Source: Modicisalibacter muralis
GTDB lineage: Bacteria; Pseudomonadota; Gammaproteobacteria; Pseudomonadales; Halomonadaceae
Direction of reading: 5' to 3'
Assembly (NCBI RefSeq): GCF_900102945.1
Contig: NZ_FNGI01000015.1
Span: 1-64,000, forward strand
DNA: 64,000 bases
The notes beneath the pieces are model-generated. The model was given only the letters and a program-made list of their open reading frames with translations, had not been told where the DNA came from and searched no databases. A program made the translations under genes and the position numbers. Below, in pieces: positions 27,334-39,751 of the stretch. Numbering within the stretch: the first letter of the stretch is position 1; the number at the start of each line of letters is the position of its first letter.

Positions 27334-28188
27334 TCATGCGCGGAACCCCTCGATGATATGACTGGCCAGGCAATCGATGACCGGCGATTGTGCCTGTGGC
27401 GTGCGCAGCAGCACGATCGATGAATCGGGCAGCGGCGGGAAACCGTCGGCCTCGCCAAGAATGCGCATGCCCGGCACGACCAGGCTCTTCATCCAGGCCG
27501 ATACGGCCAGCCCCGCGCCGACCACGGCTTGCAGCGTCGCCAGGCTCGGGCTGCTGTAGGCGACGCGGTATTGGCGCCCGGCGCGCGCCAGCGCGTTGCA
27601 GGCATGTCGCCGACAGAAGCAGGGTTCGTCGAACAGCGCTAGCGGCAGCGGGTCCTGCTGGTAGGGGGCATGGCTATCGGCCACCACCCATACCGTGGCG
27701 TCCTGGCGCAGAATCTCGCCGATTTCGTGACCGACTTCGCGGGTCACGATGCTCAAATCCAGGCTGCCGTCCTGGCGCGACAGCAATTGCGACGAGGGTT
27801 CGCAATGCACCTCGATATCGATCATCGGCCAGGCCTGGGAAAACGACTTGAGGATGCCCGGCAAAAAGCGCATCACATAGTCGTCGGGCACGCCGATTCT
27901 GACTCGCCCCACCATATCCGGCTGGCGCAGTACATTGAGCGCTTCGCCGTGCAACTCGAGTATGCGCCGCGCATAGCCGAGCAGGGTGTTGCCCTCGCTG
28001 GTCAGATGCATCAAACGGCCGTTGCGCTCGAACAACGGGCGCTGGATCACGTCTTCCTCGAGTCGCTTGATCTGCATGCTGACCGCCGACTGGGTGCGAT
28101 TGACGGCCTGTGCGGCGCGGGTGAAGCCGCCATGATCGGCGATGGCGACGAAGGTGCGCAGCAGTTCGTGATCGATGGTCTGAAACAT
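27334..28188 (-). CDS. LysR family regulator (LrhA/HexA-like)
   Basis: A 284-residue LysR protein. The HTH (FVAIADHGGFTRAAQAVNRTQSAVSMQIKRLE) matches the LrhA/HexA/PecT branch. The effector domain follows from about residue 90. The start at 28188 is preferred because GGAA lies 6 bases upstream; an ATG at 28200 is an alternative. It is divergent from a DUF1127 gene, an arrangement often seen for this branch, and probably controls it. Confidence 0.88.
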   Translation of the reverse strand: MFQTIDHELLRTFVAIADHGGFTRAAQAVNRTQSAVSMQIKRLEEDVIQRPLFERNGRLMHLTSEGNTLLGYARRILELHGEALNVLRQPDMVGRVRIGVPDDYVMRFLPGILKSFSQAWPMIDIEVHCEPSSQLLSRQDGSLDLSIVTREVGHEIGEILRQDATVWVVADSHAPYQQDPLPLALFDEPCFCRRHACNALARAGRQYRVAYSSPSLATLQAVVGAGLAVSAWMKSLVVPGMRILGEADGFPPLPDSSIVLLRTPQAQSPVIDCLASHIIEGFRA

Positions 28189-28306
28189 GTCGGGTTCCAT
28201 CAGTTGATTTGATGTTTTGTATCAGAAACATTCGTTGGATTGATTTTAGACCGAGGCCGACACTTCCTCCACTGAACGTAAGTTGAACTCATGTGAGGGA
28301 GCAGTC

Positions 28307-28600
28307 ATGGCTTTATTCAATGCTTCAATCAATGCCGTATCGAAAGCCCTTTCAGGTTCCTTGGTGAACGCGGGTGCTCATGGCGCTGAACTCGATGTCC
28401 GTGGCGCCGAGGTCGAAAAGCGCCTGGGCTGGGCCCGCCGCGTCTGGACGCGCATCCAGCGCTGGCAGCAACTGCATCATGAGCGCCGGCAGCTTTGGCG
28501 GCTCAGCGATGCGATGCTCAAGGATATCGGCCTGTCGCGCGCCGATGTCTCGCGGGAGGCGAGTCGCCCGTTCTGGGACGATGTCGGCTGGCGTCGCTGA
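28307..28600 (+). CDS. DUF1127 domain small protein
   Basis: A 97-residue protein with a C-terminal DUF1127 domain: WQQLHHERRQLWRLSDAMLKDIGLSRADVSREASRPFW. The N-terminal half is not conserved in the family. DUF1127 proteins are small, basic and of varied roles (some bind RNA or affect phosphate and stress responses). GGGAG precedes the ATG. It is divergent from the LysR gene and followed by a terminator. Confidence 0.85.
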   Translation: MALFNASINAVSKALSGSLVNAGAHGAELDVRGAEVEKRLGWARRVWTRIQRWQQLHHERRQLWRLSDAMLKDIGLSRADVSREASRPFWDDVGWRR

Positions 28601-28609
28601 GTGAACCAT

Positions 28610-28637
28610 GCCCGCCGCTGCGCCCACGGCGGGCTTT
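28610..28637 (+). terminator. Terminator after the DUF1127 gene
   Basis: An 8-bp stem gcccgccg / cggcgggc with a 9-base loop followed by ttta. Confidence 0.7.
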
Positions 28638-28683
28638 ATGATACCTTGTCGCGAACTTTTGTCGTTTGATCGCCAAGGATTCC

Positions 28684-31047
<2,364 letters not shown>

Positions 31048-31158
31048 GAGCGTGCGAAACCGTTAGTCTTGAAAGGACCGTTTCCGTCACCATAATCTGA
31101 TGATTATCGACCGCCGTGCCGCGCGCCGGCGAACCGCCTTCAACCAGGGGTGTTCATC

Positions 31159-32763
31159 TTGTCCGAGCAACTCGTCAACACCATCGCGCGGCTCAAGGGT
31201 CCGGCCCGTCAGGGCCTGATGGGCCGTCTGCGTCGCGGCATCGAAAAGGAAGGCCTGCGTGTCGATGGCCTGGGCAACATCGCCCAAACACCGCACCCGC
31301 GGGCGTTGGGCTCCAAGCTGACGCATCCGCATATCACCACCGATTACTCCGAGGCGCTGCTCGAATACATCACGCCGGTGTATTGCCGCCCCAGGGATGC
31401 GCTGGAATTTCTCGGCGACCTGCACCGTTTCAGTTATCGTCACCTGGGTGATGAGCTGATCTGGCCGGCGAGCATGCCCAGCCGGCTGAACGGCAACGCT
31501 AGCGTGCCGATCGCCGATTACGGCAGCTCGAATGTCGGCACCATGAAGCACGTCTATCGCAAGGGGTTGGACGTGCGCTACGGGCGCATCATGCAATCGA
31601 TCGCCGGGATTCATTACAACGTCTCGTTGCCCGAGAACTTCTGGCCGTTGCTGCATGCGCTGGAGAACGATGGCGATGGCAAAAGCATTGATGGTTTCCG
31701 CTCGGCACGCTATTTCGACCTGATTCGCAACTTCCGTCGCAATAGCTGGCTGCTGCTGTATCTGTTCGGCGCCTCGCCGGCGCTGGATCGCAGCTTTCTG
31801 GCCGGTGCCTCGCCGGGCAAGTTGCGCGCCCATGCCCGCGACACGCTGGTCTCGCCTTATGCCACCAGTCTGCGCATGTCCGATCTGGGCTATCAGAACA
31901 AGGTTCAGGCGCAACTCAAGATCTGCTTCAATTCGCTATCCAATTATGTGGGCACACTGCGCCACGCGATCAGCACGCCCTGGCCGAACTATGAAAGCCT
32001 TGGCGTCAACGTCGATGGCGATTGGCGTCAGCTCAATGCCAATATCCTGCAGATCGAGAACGAGTATTACAGCGACATCCGGCCCAAACGCGTGGCGCGC
32101 CACGGCGAGACGCCGAGTCAGGCGCTCGAGGCGCGCGGGGTCGAGTACATCGAAGTGCGCTGCCTCGACCTGAATCCCTTCCTGTCGCTGGGCATCGATG
32201 AAACCCAGATGCGCTTTCTCGATACGTTCCTGCTGTGGTGCCTGCTCTCGGAAAGCCCCTGGATTCCCGACGAGGAGTGCGATCGTCTTGACGACAACCG
32301 CCAGGCAGTGGTCGAGTTCGGGCGCGATCCGGCCTTGGGTCTTGCCGTGGACGGGCGCGAGCGCCGTCTCGCCGAGCGCGCCGGGGAAATCTTCGCCGAA
32401 TTGCGCGAAGTCGCGGCGTTGCTCGATATCGGCGATGCCAGCGATGCTCATGTCGCGGCGATCGATGCCCTGGCGCCGCGCCTGAATGATCCTGGCCAGA
32501 CGCCCTCGGGGCGGCTATTGGCGGCCTTGCAAGAAAGTGGTAGCGAATTCGTCGATTACACGCTGGAACTGGCGCGGGGCCAGGCCGAACGGTTCCGCGA
32601 TGAGCCGATGGATCGTGCCCGCGATGCGTTGTTCAGCCAGCTCACCGAGACCTCGCACCAGCAGCAGGGCGATATCGAAGCCGGTGATATCGATAGCTTC
32701 GGCGAGTTTCTCGAGGCCTATTTCGCGCGCGCCCGCGAACCTCGCGCCACGCAAGCGGTCTGA
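31159..32763 (+). CDS. gshA: Glutamate-cysteine ligase
   Basis: A 534-residue enzyme for the first step of glutathione synthesis. Segments shared with E. coli GshA include GIEKEGLRVD, HPHITTDYSEALLEYITPV, YLFGASPALDRSF, YATSLRMSDLGY, NILQIENEYYSDIRPKR and YIEVRCLDLNPF. I choose the TTG at 31159 because AGGGG lies 8 bases upstream; a GTG at 31150 is an alternative but overlaps that site. A terminator follows. Confidence 0.94.
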   Translation: MSEQLVNTIARLKGPARQGLMGRLRRGIEKEGLRVDGLGNIAQTPHPRALGSKLTHPHITTDYSEALLEYITPVYCRPRDALEFLGDLHRFSYRHLGDELIWPASMPSRLNGNASVPIADYGSSNVGTMKHVYRKGLDVRYGRIMQSIAGIHYNVSLPENFWPLLHALENDGDGKSIDGFRSARYFDLIRNFRRNSWLLLYLFGASPALDRSFLAGASPGKLRAHARDTLVSPYATSLRMSDLGYQNKVQAQLKICFNSLSNYVGTLRHAISTPWPNYESLGVNVDGDWRQLNANILQIENEYYSDIRPKRVARHGETPSQALEARGVEYIEVRCLDLNPFLSLGIDETQMRFLDTFLLWCLLSESPWIPDEECDRLDDNRQAVVEFGRDPALGLAVDGRERRLAERAGEIFAELREVAALLDIGDASDAHVAAIDALAPRLNDPGQTPSGRLLAALQESGSEFVDYTLELARGQAERFRDEPMDRARDALFSQLTETSHQQQGDIEAGDIDSFGEFLEAYFARAREPRATQAV

Positions 32764-32778
32764 TCCTTTCGATCCCGA

Positions 32779-32809
32779 CGGCCCACAACGGTGGGCCGCA
32801 CTTCTTTTG
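32779..32809 (+). terminator. Rho-independent terminator of gshA
   Basis: An 8-bp stem cggcccac / gtgggccg with a 4-base loop, followed by cacttctttt. It lies 16 bases after the gshA stop. Confidence 0.75.
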
Positions 32810-32826
32810 CGACGGAGATTCTATTG

Positions 32827-33348
32827 ATGCGGTCCACCCTGAGCGGCGCGAGCGTGCGCCAATGGAGCCTGGTCGGCCTGGCGTTCTGTGCGCTGATGAT
32901 GGGCGTGGCACTGGCGCTGCAATACGTCGCGGGGCTTACGCCCTGCCCACTGTGCATATTCCAGCGCGTGGCGGTGCTGGCGGCGGCGGCGGTATTTTTG
33001 ATTGCCGCCATCCATAATCCACGCGGTCGCGGCGGCGCCGCTTATGGTGTTCTGGGATTGGCCGCCGTGGGCGGGGGCATCGGCGTGGCGGGTCGTCATG
33101 TATGGTTGCAGTCGCTGCCGGCCGATGAAGTGCCGAGTTGCGGCCCGGGGCTCGATTACATGATGGAAGTGCTGCCGATGTGGGACGTGCTCTCGCGCGT
33201 GCTATCGGGCTCCGGCGAGTGTGCCGAGGTCAAGGGGGCGTGGTTGGGCGTGACGTTGCCGCAGTGGACGCTGCTCGGTTTCGTGATTCTCGCCATCATT
33301 CCCATCATGTTGATTCTACGAGAACTATGCGGCGCTACCCGTCGTTGA
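32827..33348 (+). CDS. dsbB: Disulfide bond formation protein DsbB
   Basis: A 173-residue inner-membrane quinone reductase that reoxidises DsbA. Four membrane helices are visible. The two redox cysteine pairs are present: the first periplasmic pair in TPCPLCIFQR and the second pair formed by PSCGPG and SGECAEVKG. GGAG lies 9 bases before the ATG. Confidence 0.93.
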   Translation: MRSTLSGASVRQWSLVGLAFCALMMGVALALQYVAGLTPCPLCIFQRVAVLAAAAVFLIAAIHNPRGRGGAAYGVLGLAAVGGGIGVAGRHVWLQSLPADEVPSCGPGLDYMMEVLPMWDVLSRVLSGSGECAEVKGAWLGVTLPQWTLLGFVILAIIPIMLILRELCGATRR

Positions 33349-33444
33349 GGCAATATTTCGTGCGTTACGGGATTGACACTCGGCACGCTTGGAGTGACGC
33401 TGAGTGTCCGCTTGAGAAGGGCACCGAGGGAGGCTGCGGCCACA

Positions 33445-33969
33445 ATGCTGGAAGAATGCAAGACTGCCCAGGAACGCTGGGGTGGCGTTCACCGGTTGAT
33501 CGACCGCTGGTTCGACGAGCGTCGCGAAATGCTGGTCGCCTTCATGGAGCTGCAGGAAGCCTGCGATGCCGATCCTGAAGTGGTGACCAAGGAGCGCATC
33601 GATCGTTTCAGCGAGTTGCTGATGGATTACATCAGCGCCGGGCATTTCGAGATTTACCCGCAGCTACGCGAGGAGGCGGCGGCCTTCAACGACCACGAGG
33701 CATTGGCCGTGGCCGATAAACTGCTCGAGCGTCTGGAGATGTCCACCCAACTGGTGCTCGACTTCGACAACGATTTCTCGACGCCCACGCGTTGCCAGCA
33801 TTATGTGTTCCGCCTGCCGGCCTGGCTCGAGCGTCTGGGCAAGGCATTGACCGAGCGTTTCGCGCTGGAAGATCAGCTGATCGGTCGGCTGCACGCGGCC
33901 CACTCGCCGCCACCCGCCGCTCAGTCCGCGCCCCACGCGGCCGCCACACCGGCTCGAGGCAGAAGCTAG
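33445..33969 (+). CDS. rsd: Anti-sigma-70 factor Rsd/AlgQ
   Basis: A 174-residue helical protein that binds region 4 of the housekeeping sigma factor; in Pseudomonas the homologue AlgQ affects alginate and siderophore genes. TAQERWGGVHRLIDRWFDER at the N-terminus and AGHFEIYPQLREEA are diagnostic. GGGAGG lies upstream of the ATG. The C-terminal about 20 residues are a Pro/Ala-rich tail. A long hairpin follows. Confidence 0.9.
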   Translation: MLEECKTAQERWGGVHRLIDRWFDERREMLVAFMELQEACDADPEVVTKERIDRFSELLMDYISAGHFEIYPQLREEAAAFNDHEALAVADKLLERLEMSTQLVLDFDNDFSTPTRCQHYVFRLPAWLERLGKALTERFALEDQLIGRLHAAHSPPPAAQSAPHAAATPARGRS

Positions 33970-34006
33970 GCGACGACAACAGAAGCCGAGTCAACCAGTC
34001 TGGCGC

Positions 34007-34043
34007 AAACGCCCCGCAACGATGCGCTCGTTGCGGGGCGTTT
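34007..34043. terminator. Bidirectional hairpin between rsd and the RND operon
   Basis: A perfect 15-bp stem aaacgccccgcaacg / cgttgcggggcgttt with a 7-base loop between two convergent transcription units; the arm ends give an A-run on one side and a T-run on the other, so it can work both ways. Confidence 0.85.
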
Positions 34044-34069
34044 CGTTGATGCGCCGGTGGGCTGGCTCA

Positions 34070-37000
34070 CTACCTTGGCGATTCGCCAGCCGGCTTGCGG
34101 CGCGGCAGCCAGCGCAACAGACGCTCGCTGCAACGCGCGCCGAGCAGCAGCATGCAGGGGGTCAGCAGCAGGGTCAGGCCGGTGGCGAAGCCCAACCCGC
34201 CGGCGATGGCGCTCGAGAGTTGGGTCCACCACTGGGTCGATGGCGCGCCCCAGCCGAGGCTGGGAGCGAGCAGGTCGACATTCACGCCAAGCACCATGGG
34301 AATCAACCCGAGAATGGTGGTGATCGCCGTCAGCAGCACGGGGCGCAGGCGCCTGCCGCCGGCTTCCAGCGCCGCCTCGAAGGCGCTCACACCCTCGCCG
34401 CGTAACTGGTTGTAGGTGTCGATCAGGATGATGTTGTTGTTCACCACGATACCGCCGAGGGCGATGATGCCCATGCCCACCATGACGATGCCGAACGGCT
34501 GATTGTTGATCAACAGGCCCAATAGCACCCCGGCGGTGGAAAACACGATGGCCGAGAGAACCAGCGCCGCCTGGTAGAGGCTGTTGAGCTGGGTGACCAG
34601 GATAATCGCCATCAGGAAGATCGATACGCCAAAGGCAGTCAGCAGGAATTGGCTGGTCTCGGCCTGGTCTTCCTGTTCGCCGGCGAAGTCGACGCTGACC
34701 CCTTCGGGCAGTGCCGTAAATGCTTCGCCGAGCGCTCTTAGCCGTTCATCGACCTGGTAGCCGGGCGCCACATCGGCTTGCAGGGTGATGGTGCGCTGAC
34801 CGTCGACGCGGTGCAGCGTGCTGACCTTGGGCGCGGGCTCGAGCGTGACGAACTGGCTGATCGGTACCTGGCCGCGATCGGTGTGGATCGTCAGTCGCTC
34901 GAGCTGGTCGAGGCTGCGCCAGGCACTGGGCAAGCGCACCCGGATATCGACCTCGTCGTTGGCATCCTGGGGGCGGTAGGTGGCGATTTGCAAACCCCTT
35001 GTCACCAATTGCACGGCGCTACCGATGGTCGCGACATCGGCACCGAAACGCGCCGCCGCTTCGCGGTCGACCAGCAGTCGCCATTCCACGCCGGGCAAGC
35101 TGCGATTGTCCTCGATAGCGGTGAACCCGCCGAGACGCTGCATGGCGTCGCGTAGCTGGTCGACGGCCGGGCCGATGCGTGTCGGATCGCGAGCGCTGAT
35201 CTCGAGCTGGATCGGCTTGCCGCCGACAGGGCCTTGCTCCTGCTCGCGAAATTCCAGGCGAATACCGGGAATATCGGCGGTGCGCTCGGCCATGTCGGCA
35301 AGAATTTCGTCGGCCGGGCGGCGCTTGTGCCAGTCGATCAGTTGGAAAGTGAGTTGTCCGATGACATCGGAGCCCAACTCCGACTGCTCGCTGGTGATGG
35401 CGAACGAGCGCGCATAGAGCGCCTTGACTTCGCTCATGCCCATGAGTCGCGCTTCGACGCGTTTTACTACGGCATCCTTTTCCTCGATCGACAGGTCGCC
35501 GCGCGCTCGCACCAGTACCTGGGCGCTATCGGGCTCCACCGACGGAAAGAATTCGACGCCATGATTGAAGCGCGCATAGCCGGCATAGATCAGCGCCATC
35601 AGCAGCAGCGCGCCGATCAAGGTTAGCCCTGGGTGGCGCAGCAGACTGGCCAGAGTGCGCCGATAGAGCCGTCCACCCTTGGTGGTCTGAGGGTCCCCAC
35701 GTGGCTGACCGCGACTGAGCAGGTTGCCCAGCGTGGGCAGGAAAACCAGCGCCATGGCCAATGAGGCGAGCAGGCAGAGTATGACCGTGGCCGGCAGGTA
35801 CTTCATGAACTCGCCGACCACGCCGGGCCAGAACAGCAGCGGGATGAAAACCGCAATTGTTGTGGCGGTGGAGGAGATCACCGGCCAGGCCATGCGACCT
35901 GCGGCGCCGGCCCAGGCATCGTGGCTCGACAGCCCGTCGGCCAGGTAACGGTCGGCCTGCTCGCCGACCACGATGGCGCCGTCGACCAACATGCCGGCGA
36001 CCAGAATCAGTGCAAACAGCACCACGATATTGAGGGTATAGCCGACTGCCCAGATCATCAGAATGCCGGCAAGGAAGGCGCCGGGTATGGTCAGGCCGAT
36101 CAGCAGCGCCGAACGCAACCCCATGGTGGCAAGAATCACGATCAGCACGAGGACGACAGCGGCCATGACATTGTTCAGCAACTCGTCGAGCATGGCCTTG
36201 ACGTCGGTCGACTGGTCCATGATGGTGCGCACGTCGAGCGCTTCGGGCAGTCGGGGCTCGGCGCTCGCCAGCAGCGCCTTGACCGAATCGATGGTGGCGA
36301 TGATATTGGCCCCGGCACGCTTGGAGACTTCCAGCACCAACGCCGGCTGGCCGTTGATGCGCGCGTAGCCGGAGGGGTCCTTGAACGTGCGCTGGATCAT
36401 TGCCACGTCGCCGAACGTGACCACGCGGTCGCCATCGACCTTTACCGGCATGTTGAGCATGTCATCGATGTTCTCGATGACGCCGGGTACCTTGATGGCC
36501 AGGCGTCCGGCGCCGTTGTCGAGGCTGCCCGCCGCCACCAGGCGGTTATTGCGCGACACCAGGTTGAGCAAGGTGTCGAAATCGACGCCATAGCTTTGCA
36601 ATACCAGCGGGTCGACGACGATCTCCAACAGCGGCTCGCGTTCGCCGGCGATATCGACTTCCAGGACCTGCGGGATACCCTCGATGGCGTCCTGCAACTC
36701 CCGGGCGACTGTCATCAATTCGTTGATGGACAGCGGCCCCGAAAGGCCTATCGAAAGCACCGGCAGCAGCGCCACGTTGACTTCCATGACGCGTGGCTCT
36801 TCGGCTTCCTCGGGTAGCGAGGCGCGCGCGATATCGACCTTTTCGCGAACGTCGGCCAGGGCGCGCTGCGGGTCGAAGCCGGCATCGAACTCCAGCGTGA
36901 TCGAGGCATAGCCTTCACTGGCCTGGGCGGACATTTGCTCCACGCCCGGGATACTGCGCAGCTCCTGCTCCATCGGCCGGATCAGCAGTCGTTCGGCATC

Positions 37001-37174
37001 CTCGGGGCTCACGCCTTCGAGAACCAGCGACACGTAGATCATTGGGATGACGACGTCGGGATTGGATTCCTTGGGAATCGCCTGGTAGGCCGCACTGCCG
37101 GCGATCAGCAAGAACGCCAGCAGCAGCAGGGTCGTGCGGGTGCGGTCGAGCGCCGCCTCGATCAGCGTGCGCAT
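34070..37174 (-). CDS. RND efflux transporter permease subunit
   Basis: A 1034-residue HAE1-type RND pump subunit with the usual 12 membrane helices and two large periplasmic loops (about 40-330 and 560-860). It uses the proton gradient to expel hydrophobic compounds through an outer membrane channel. In helix 4 the classical Asp-Asp pair is changed: the stretch reads GMLVDGAIVVGEQ, with Gly in place of the second Asp. Helix 10 has GGIVVNNNIILIDTYN, the usual Asn-rich form. The gene starts 1 base after its adaptor gene. No outer membrane factor gene is adjacent. Confidence 0.93.
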   Translation of the reverse strand: MRTLIEAALDRTRTTLLLLAFLLIAGSAAYQAIPKESNPDVVIPMIYVSLVLEGVSPEDAERLLIRPMEQELRSIPGVEQMSAQASEGYASITLEFDAGFDPQRALADVREKVDIARASLPEEAEEPRVMEVNVALLPVLSIGLSGPLSINELMTVARELQDAIEGIPQVLEVDIAGEREPLLEIVVDPLVLQSYGVDFDTLLNLVSRNNRLVAAGSLDNGAGRLAIKVPGVIENIDDMLNMPVKVDGDRVVTFGDVAMIQRTFKDPSGYARINGQPALVLEVSKRAGANIIATIDSVKALLASAEPRLPEALDVRTIMDQSTDVKAMLDELLNNVMAAVVLVLIVILATMGLRSALLIGLTIPGAFLAGILMIWAVGYTLNIVVLFALILVAGMLVDGAIVVGEQADRYLADGLSSHDAWAGAAGRMAWPVISSTATTIAVFIPLLFWPGVVGEFMKYLPATVILCLLASLAMALVFLPTLGNLLSRGQPRGDPQTTKGGRLYRRTLASLLRHPGLTLIGALLLMALIYAGYARFNHGVEFFPSVEPDSAQVLVRARGDLSIEEKDAVVKRVEARLMGMSEVKALYARSFAITSEQSELGSDVIGQLTFQLIDWHKRRPADEILADMAERTADIPGIRLEFREQEQGPVGGKPIQLEISARDPTRIGPAVDQLRDAMQRLGGFTAIEDNRSLPGVEWRLLVDREAAARFGADVATIGSAVQLVTRGLQIATYRPQDANDEVDIRVRLPSAWRSLDQLERLTIHTDRGQVPISQFVTLEPAPKVSTLHRVDGQRTITLQADVAPGYQVDERLRALGEAFTALPEGVSVDFAGEQEDQAETSQFLLTAFGVSIFLMAIILVTQLNSLYQAALVLSAIVFSTAGVLLGLLINNQPFGIVMVGMGIIALGGIVVNNNIILIDTYNQLRGEGVSAFEAALEAGGRRLRPVLLTAITTILGLIPMVLGVNVDLLAPSLGWGAPSTQWWTQLSSAIAGGLGFATGLTLLLTPCMLLLGARCSERLLRWLPRRKPAGESPR

Positions 37175-37175
37175 C

Positions 37176-38276
37176 TCAACCAGCTTCCCGATCGTCGATG
37201 TTCACCGCCGCGACCTGCTGATTGAGCTTGACGAAGCCGCCGCCGAGGGTGATCAGTCGCACCCGGTCGGGCAGGCCGCTGACCCAGGCATGGGTCGCAT
37301 CGGCACTCAGCAGAGTGACCGGGCTGAAGCGCACCCGATTGTCGTCGTCGACGTGCTTGACGCCCAGTTGGCCCTGGTCGTTGAGTACCAGTCGCGCCGG
37401 TGAAAGCCGGTGCGCCTGGCTTGCCGGCAGGGCGATCTCGAGCGTCGCGCTGGCGCCGGCGATGCGCAGATGCTCGGGATTGGCGATATCCACCTCGAGG
37501 GCGTAGCTGCGGGTATCGGTGTTGGCGCTGCTGGAAACGAAGCTGACCTCACCCTGCAATTCACGACCGTCGAGCAGTGTCACCGTGACCGGCAGCCCCT
37601 CGGTGAGCGCCGGGGCGCGGCGTTGGGGTGCCCAGGCGGAGGCAGTAAGCCGGTCGGTCTCGACCAGCATGCCGATCTCATCGCCGACCTGAACGAATTC
37701 ACCGAGTTCGACGTCGAGCTGGTCGAGCATGCCGTCGAAGGGCGCTTTTAGGCGCGTGTCGGCCAGTGTTTCGCGCAGGCTGGCAAGCTCGGCGCGGGTT
37801 GCGGCTAGTTCGCTTTCCAGGCGCAGTATTTCGTTGTCCGACACCAGGTTGCGCTCGCGCAATCGCTGGGCGCCATTGAGTTCCGCCTGGCGCAATGCGA
37901 GTTCGGCCTCGGCGCGGGCGAGTTGGGCAGGCAGGTCTTTGGCGTCGATTTCGAGCAGCAAGTCACCAGCTTCGACCCGCGCGCCGAGTGGCTGGGGCAG
38001 GGCGACGACACTGCCGGCATGGTGGGCACGCAGCACCACCGAGCGGCGCGGCTCGAGTTGCCCCTGAAGCACCAGGTGCGGCGTGTATCGCTGCGCCCTG
38101 GATAGGCGAACCTCGACACTCGGCAGCGCTCCGCCATGCGGTTCGTCGGCCTCGGGAGGCTGATCGCGGAAGCCTTGCATATCGCCCAATACTAGCCAGA
38201 CGAGCAGGGCCACGCCCAGCAGCAAGGCGATCATGGCGGGCGATAATGAGAGTTTCGATCGCATCGAGGCATCCAT
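37176..38276 (-). CDS. RND efflux periplasmic adaptor (membrane fusion protein)
   Basis: A 366-residue HlyD-like adaptor. Order: N-terminal membrane anchor (MIALLLGVALLVWLVLG), half-lipoyl segment (VVLRAHHAGSVVALPQPLGA), coiled-coil hairpin (ELALRQAELNGAQRLRERN), second lipoyl half (LKAPFDGMLDQLDVELGEFV) and beta-barrel domain. It links the RND pump to an outer membrane channel. Start is uncertain between 38276 and 38264; neither has a clear ribosome site. It is the first gene of the two-gene operon. Confidence 0.92.
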   Translation of the reverse strand: MDASMRSKLSLSPAMIALLLGVALLVWLVLGDMQGFRDQPPEADEPHGGALPSVEVRLSRAQRYTPHLVLQGQLEPRRSVVLRAHHAGSVVALPQPLGARVEAGDLLLEIDAKDLPAQLARAEAELALRQAELNGAQRLRERNLVSDNEILRLESELAATRAELASLRETLADTRLKAPFDGMLDQLDVELGEFVQVGDEIGMLVETDRLTASAWAPQRRAPALTEGLPVTVTLLDGRELQGEVSFVSSSANTDTRSYALEVDIANPEHLRIAGASATLEIALPASQAHRLSPARLVLNDQGQLGVKHVDDDNRVRFSPVTLLSADATHAWVSGLPDRVRLITLGGGFVKLNQQVAAVNIDDREAG

Positions 38277-38336
38277 GATGGTGAGACGAAAGGCGCTGAC
38301 GAAAATATCCGACTTTTACATCGGCGATGTGAAGAT

Positions 38337-38990
38337 TCAACGTAAGCTTATAATTGGCCAGCCACGTGTCTCGGCCTCGTGCCTTAGCGTGTCGTCCGGG
38401 TCCACCGCGACCGGATTGTCGACCCTCTCGAGTAGCGGCAGATCATTGAGCGAATCGCTATAGAACCAGGCCCCGTCGAGACCGATCTGCTTCTCGGCCA
38501 GCCACTCCTGCAGCCGCGCTACCTTGCCCTCGCGGAAACTCGGCGTGCCGCTGACGCGTCCGGTATAGCGGCCTTCGACCATCTCCGGGTCGACGGCGAT
38601 CAATTCATCGACACCCAGGCGCTTGGCGATCGGGCCGGTCACGAAGCGGTTGGTGGCGGTAATGATCAATAGCGTGTCGCCGCGCGAGCGATGCTCGGCC
38701 AGCAGCGCCTCGCCCTTGGCCAGAATGTGCGGCTCGATCTTGCTGGCCATGAACCGACGATGCCAGGCCGCCAGTCGCTCGGGTGGGTTGGCCGCCAGCG
38801 GTTCGAGCACCATGGCCAGGTAGGCATGAATATCCAGGGTGCCCGCCTGGTAGTCCTTGAGAAACTTCTCGTTGGCCTGGCGATAGCCGACCGGGTCGAC
38901 CACGCCCTGTTCGACCAGAAACTGGCCCCAGGCATGATCGCTGTCGATGGATATCAGCGTGTTGTCGAGATCGAAGATGGCCAGGCTCAA
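38337..38990 (-). CDS. HAD-IB family phosphatase (SerB-like)
   Basis: A 217-residue HAD hydrolase of subfamily IB. Motif I is [14 protein letters not shown], motif II is [10 protein letters not shown], and motif IV is [12 protein letters not shown]. The start is taken as TTG at 38990 because GGGGAG lies 6 bases before it and the protein then begins at motif I as in relatives; upstream codons look non-coding. Relatives are often annotated as phosphoserine phosphatase-like or histidinol-phosphatase-like, but the substrate cannot be told from sequence. It is divergent from rppH. Confidence 0.88.
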   Translation of the reverse strand: MSLAIFDLDNTLISIDSDHAWGQFLVEQGVVDPVGYRQANEKFLKDYQAGTLDIHAYLAMVLEPLAANPPERLAAWHRRFMASKIEPHILAKGEALLAEHRSRGDTLLIITATNRFVTGPIAKRLGVDELIAVDPEMVEGRYTGRVSGTPSFREGKVARLQEWLAEKQIGLDGAWFYSDSLNDLPLLERVDNPVAVDPDDTLRHEAETRGWPIISLR

Positions 38991-39220
38991 GGCGCGCTCC
39001 CCATGCTGTGGATAAGCCAATCTGTATCGATGCAGCCTGTATAAGCGATACACGGCGGACGGTGGAAAATAGGCAATTATTGCAGAGCTATCCGACAATG
39101 AACACACGGCTGCGGTTCGCGCGTGGCGCAGGAACCGCGGCATGTCGCATTGCTGTATTGATGCGCTTTCCGGCTTTGTGGAAGAATGGTCCCAATATTC
39201 GTTTAATTAAGGTGAAGCCC

Positions 39221-39712
39221 GTGATCGACGCTGACGGCTTCCGCCCCAATGTTGGCATCATCATTGCCAACCACGAGGGCCAGCTGCTGTGGGCGCGTCG
39301 GGTAGGGCAAAATGCGTGGCAATTCCCCCAGGGAGGCATCAAGTCGGACGAGACGCCGCAACAGGCACTTTACCGGGAGTTGGAAGAGGAAATCGGCCTG
39401 ACTCCCGAGGATGTCGACGTGCTGGCCTGTACCCGTGGGTGGCTGCGCTACCGTCTGCCACGACGCATGATACGAACGCAATCGCGGCCGGTGTGCATCG
39501 GCCAGAAACAGAAGTGGTTTCTACTGCGGATTCGCTGCCAGGATAGCCGGGTCTGCATGGATACCACGCCCAAACCGGAATTCGACGGCTGGCGCTGGGT
39601 CAGCTACTGGTACCCGCTGGGCCAGGTGGTGCCTTTCAAGCGCGAGGTCTATCGCCGCGCCTTGCGTGAACTGGCGCCTCGCGTGCAGCGCCTGGCCCAG
39701 GGCGACGGCTGA
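39221..39712 (+). CDS. rppH: RNA pyrophosphohydrolase RppH
   Basis: A 163-residue Nudix enzyme that removes pyrophosphate from mRNA 5' ends and starts decay. The Nudix box is [20 protein letters not shown] followed by IG, and the tail [19 protein letters not shown] is diagnostic. The GTG at 39221 gives the normal N-terminus ([14 protein letters not shown]) and has AGGTGA 6 bases upstream. It shares conserved linkage with ptsP downstream. Confidence 0.95.
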   Translation: MIDADGFRPNVGIIIANHEGQLLWARRVGQNAWQFPQGGIKSDETPQQALYRELEEEIGLTPEDVDVLACTRGWLRYRLPRRMIRTQSRPVCIGQKQKWFLLRIRCQDSRVCMDTTPKPEFDGWRWVSYWYPLGQVVPFKREVYRRALRELAPRVQRLAQGDG

Positions 39713-39751
39713 GCCGCCAGCTTCCCTATTCATCACTATAAGAAGAACGCC

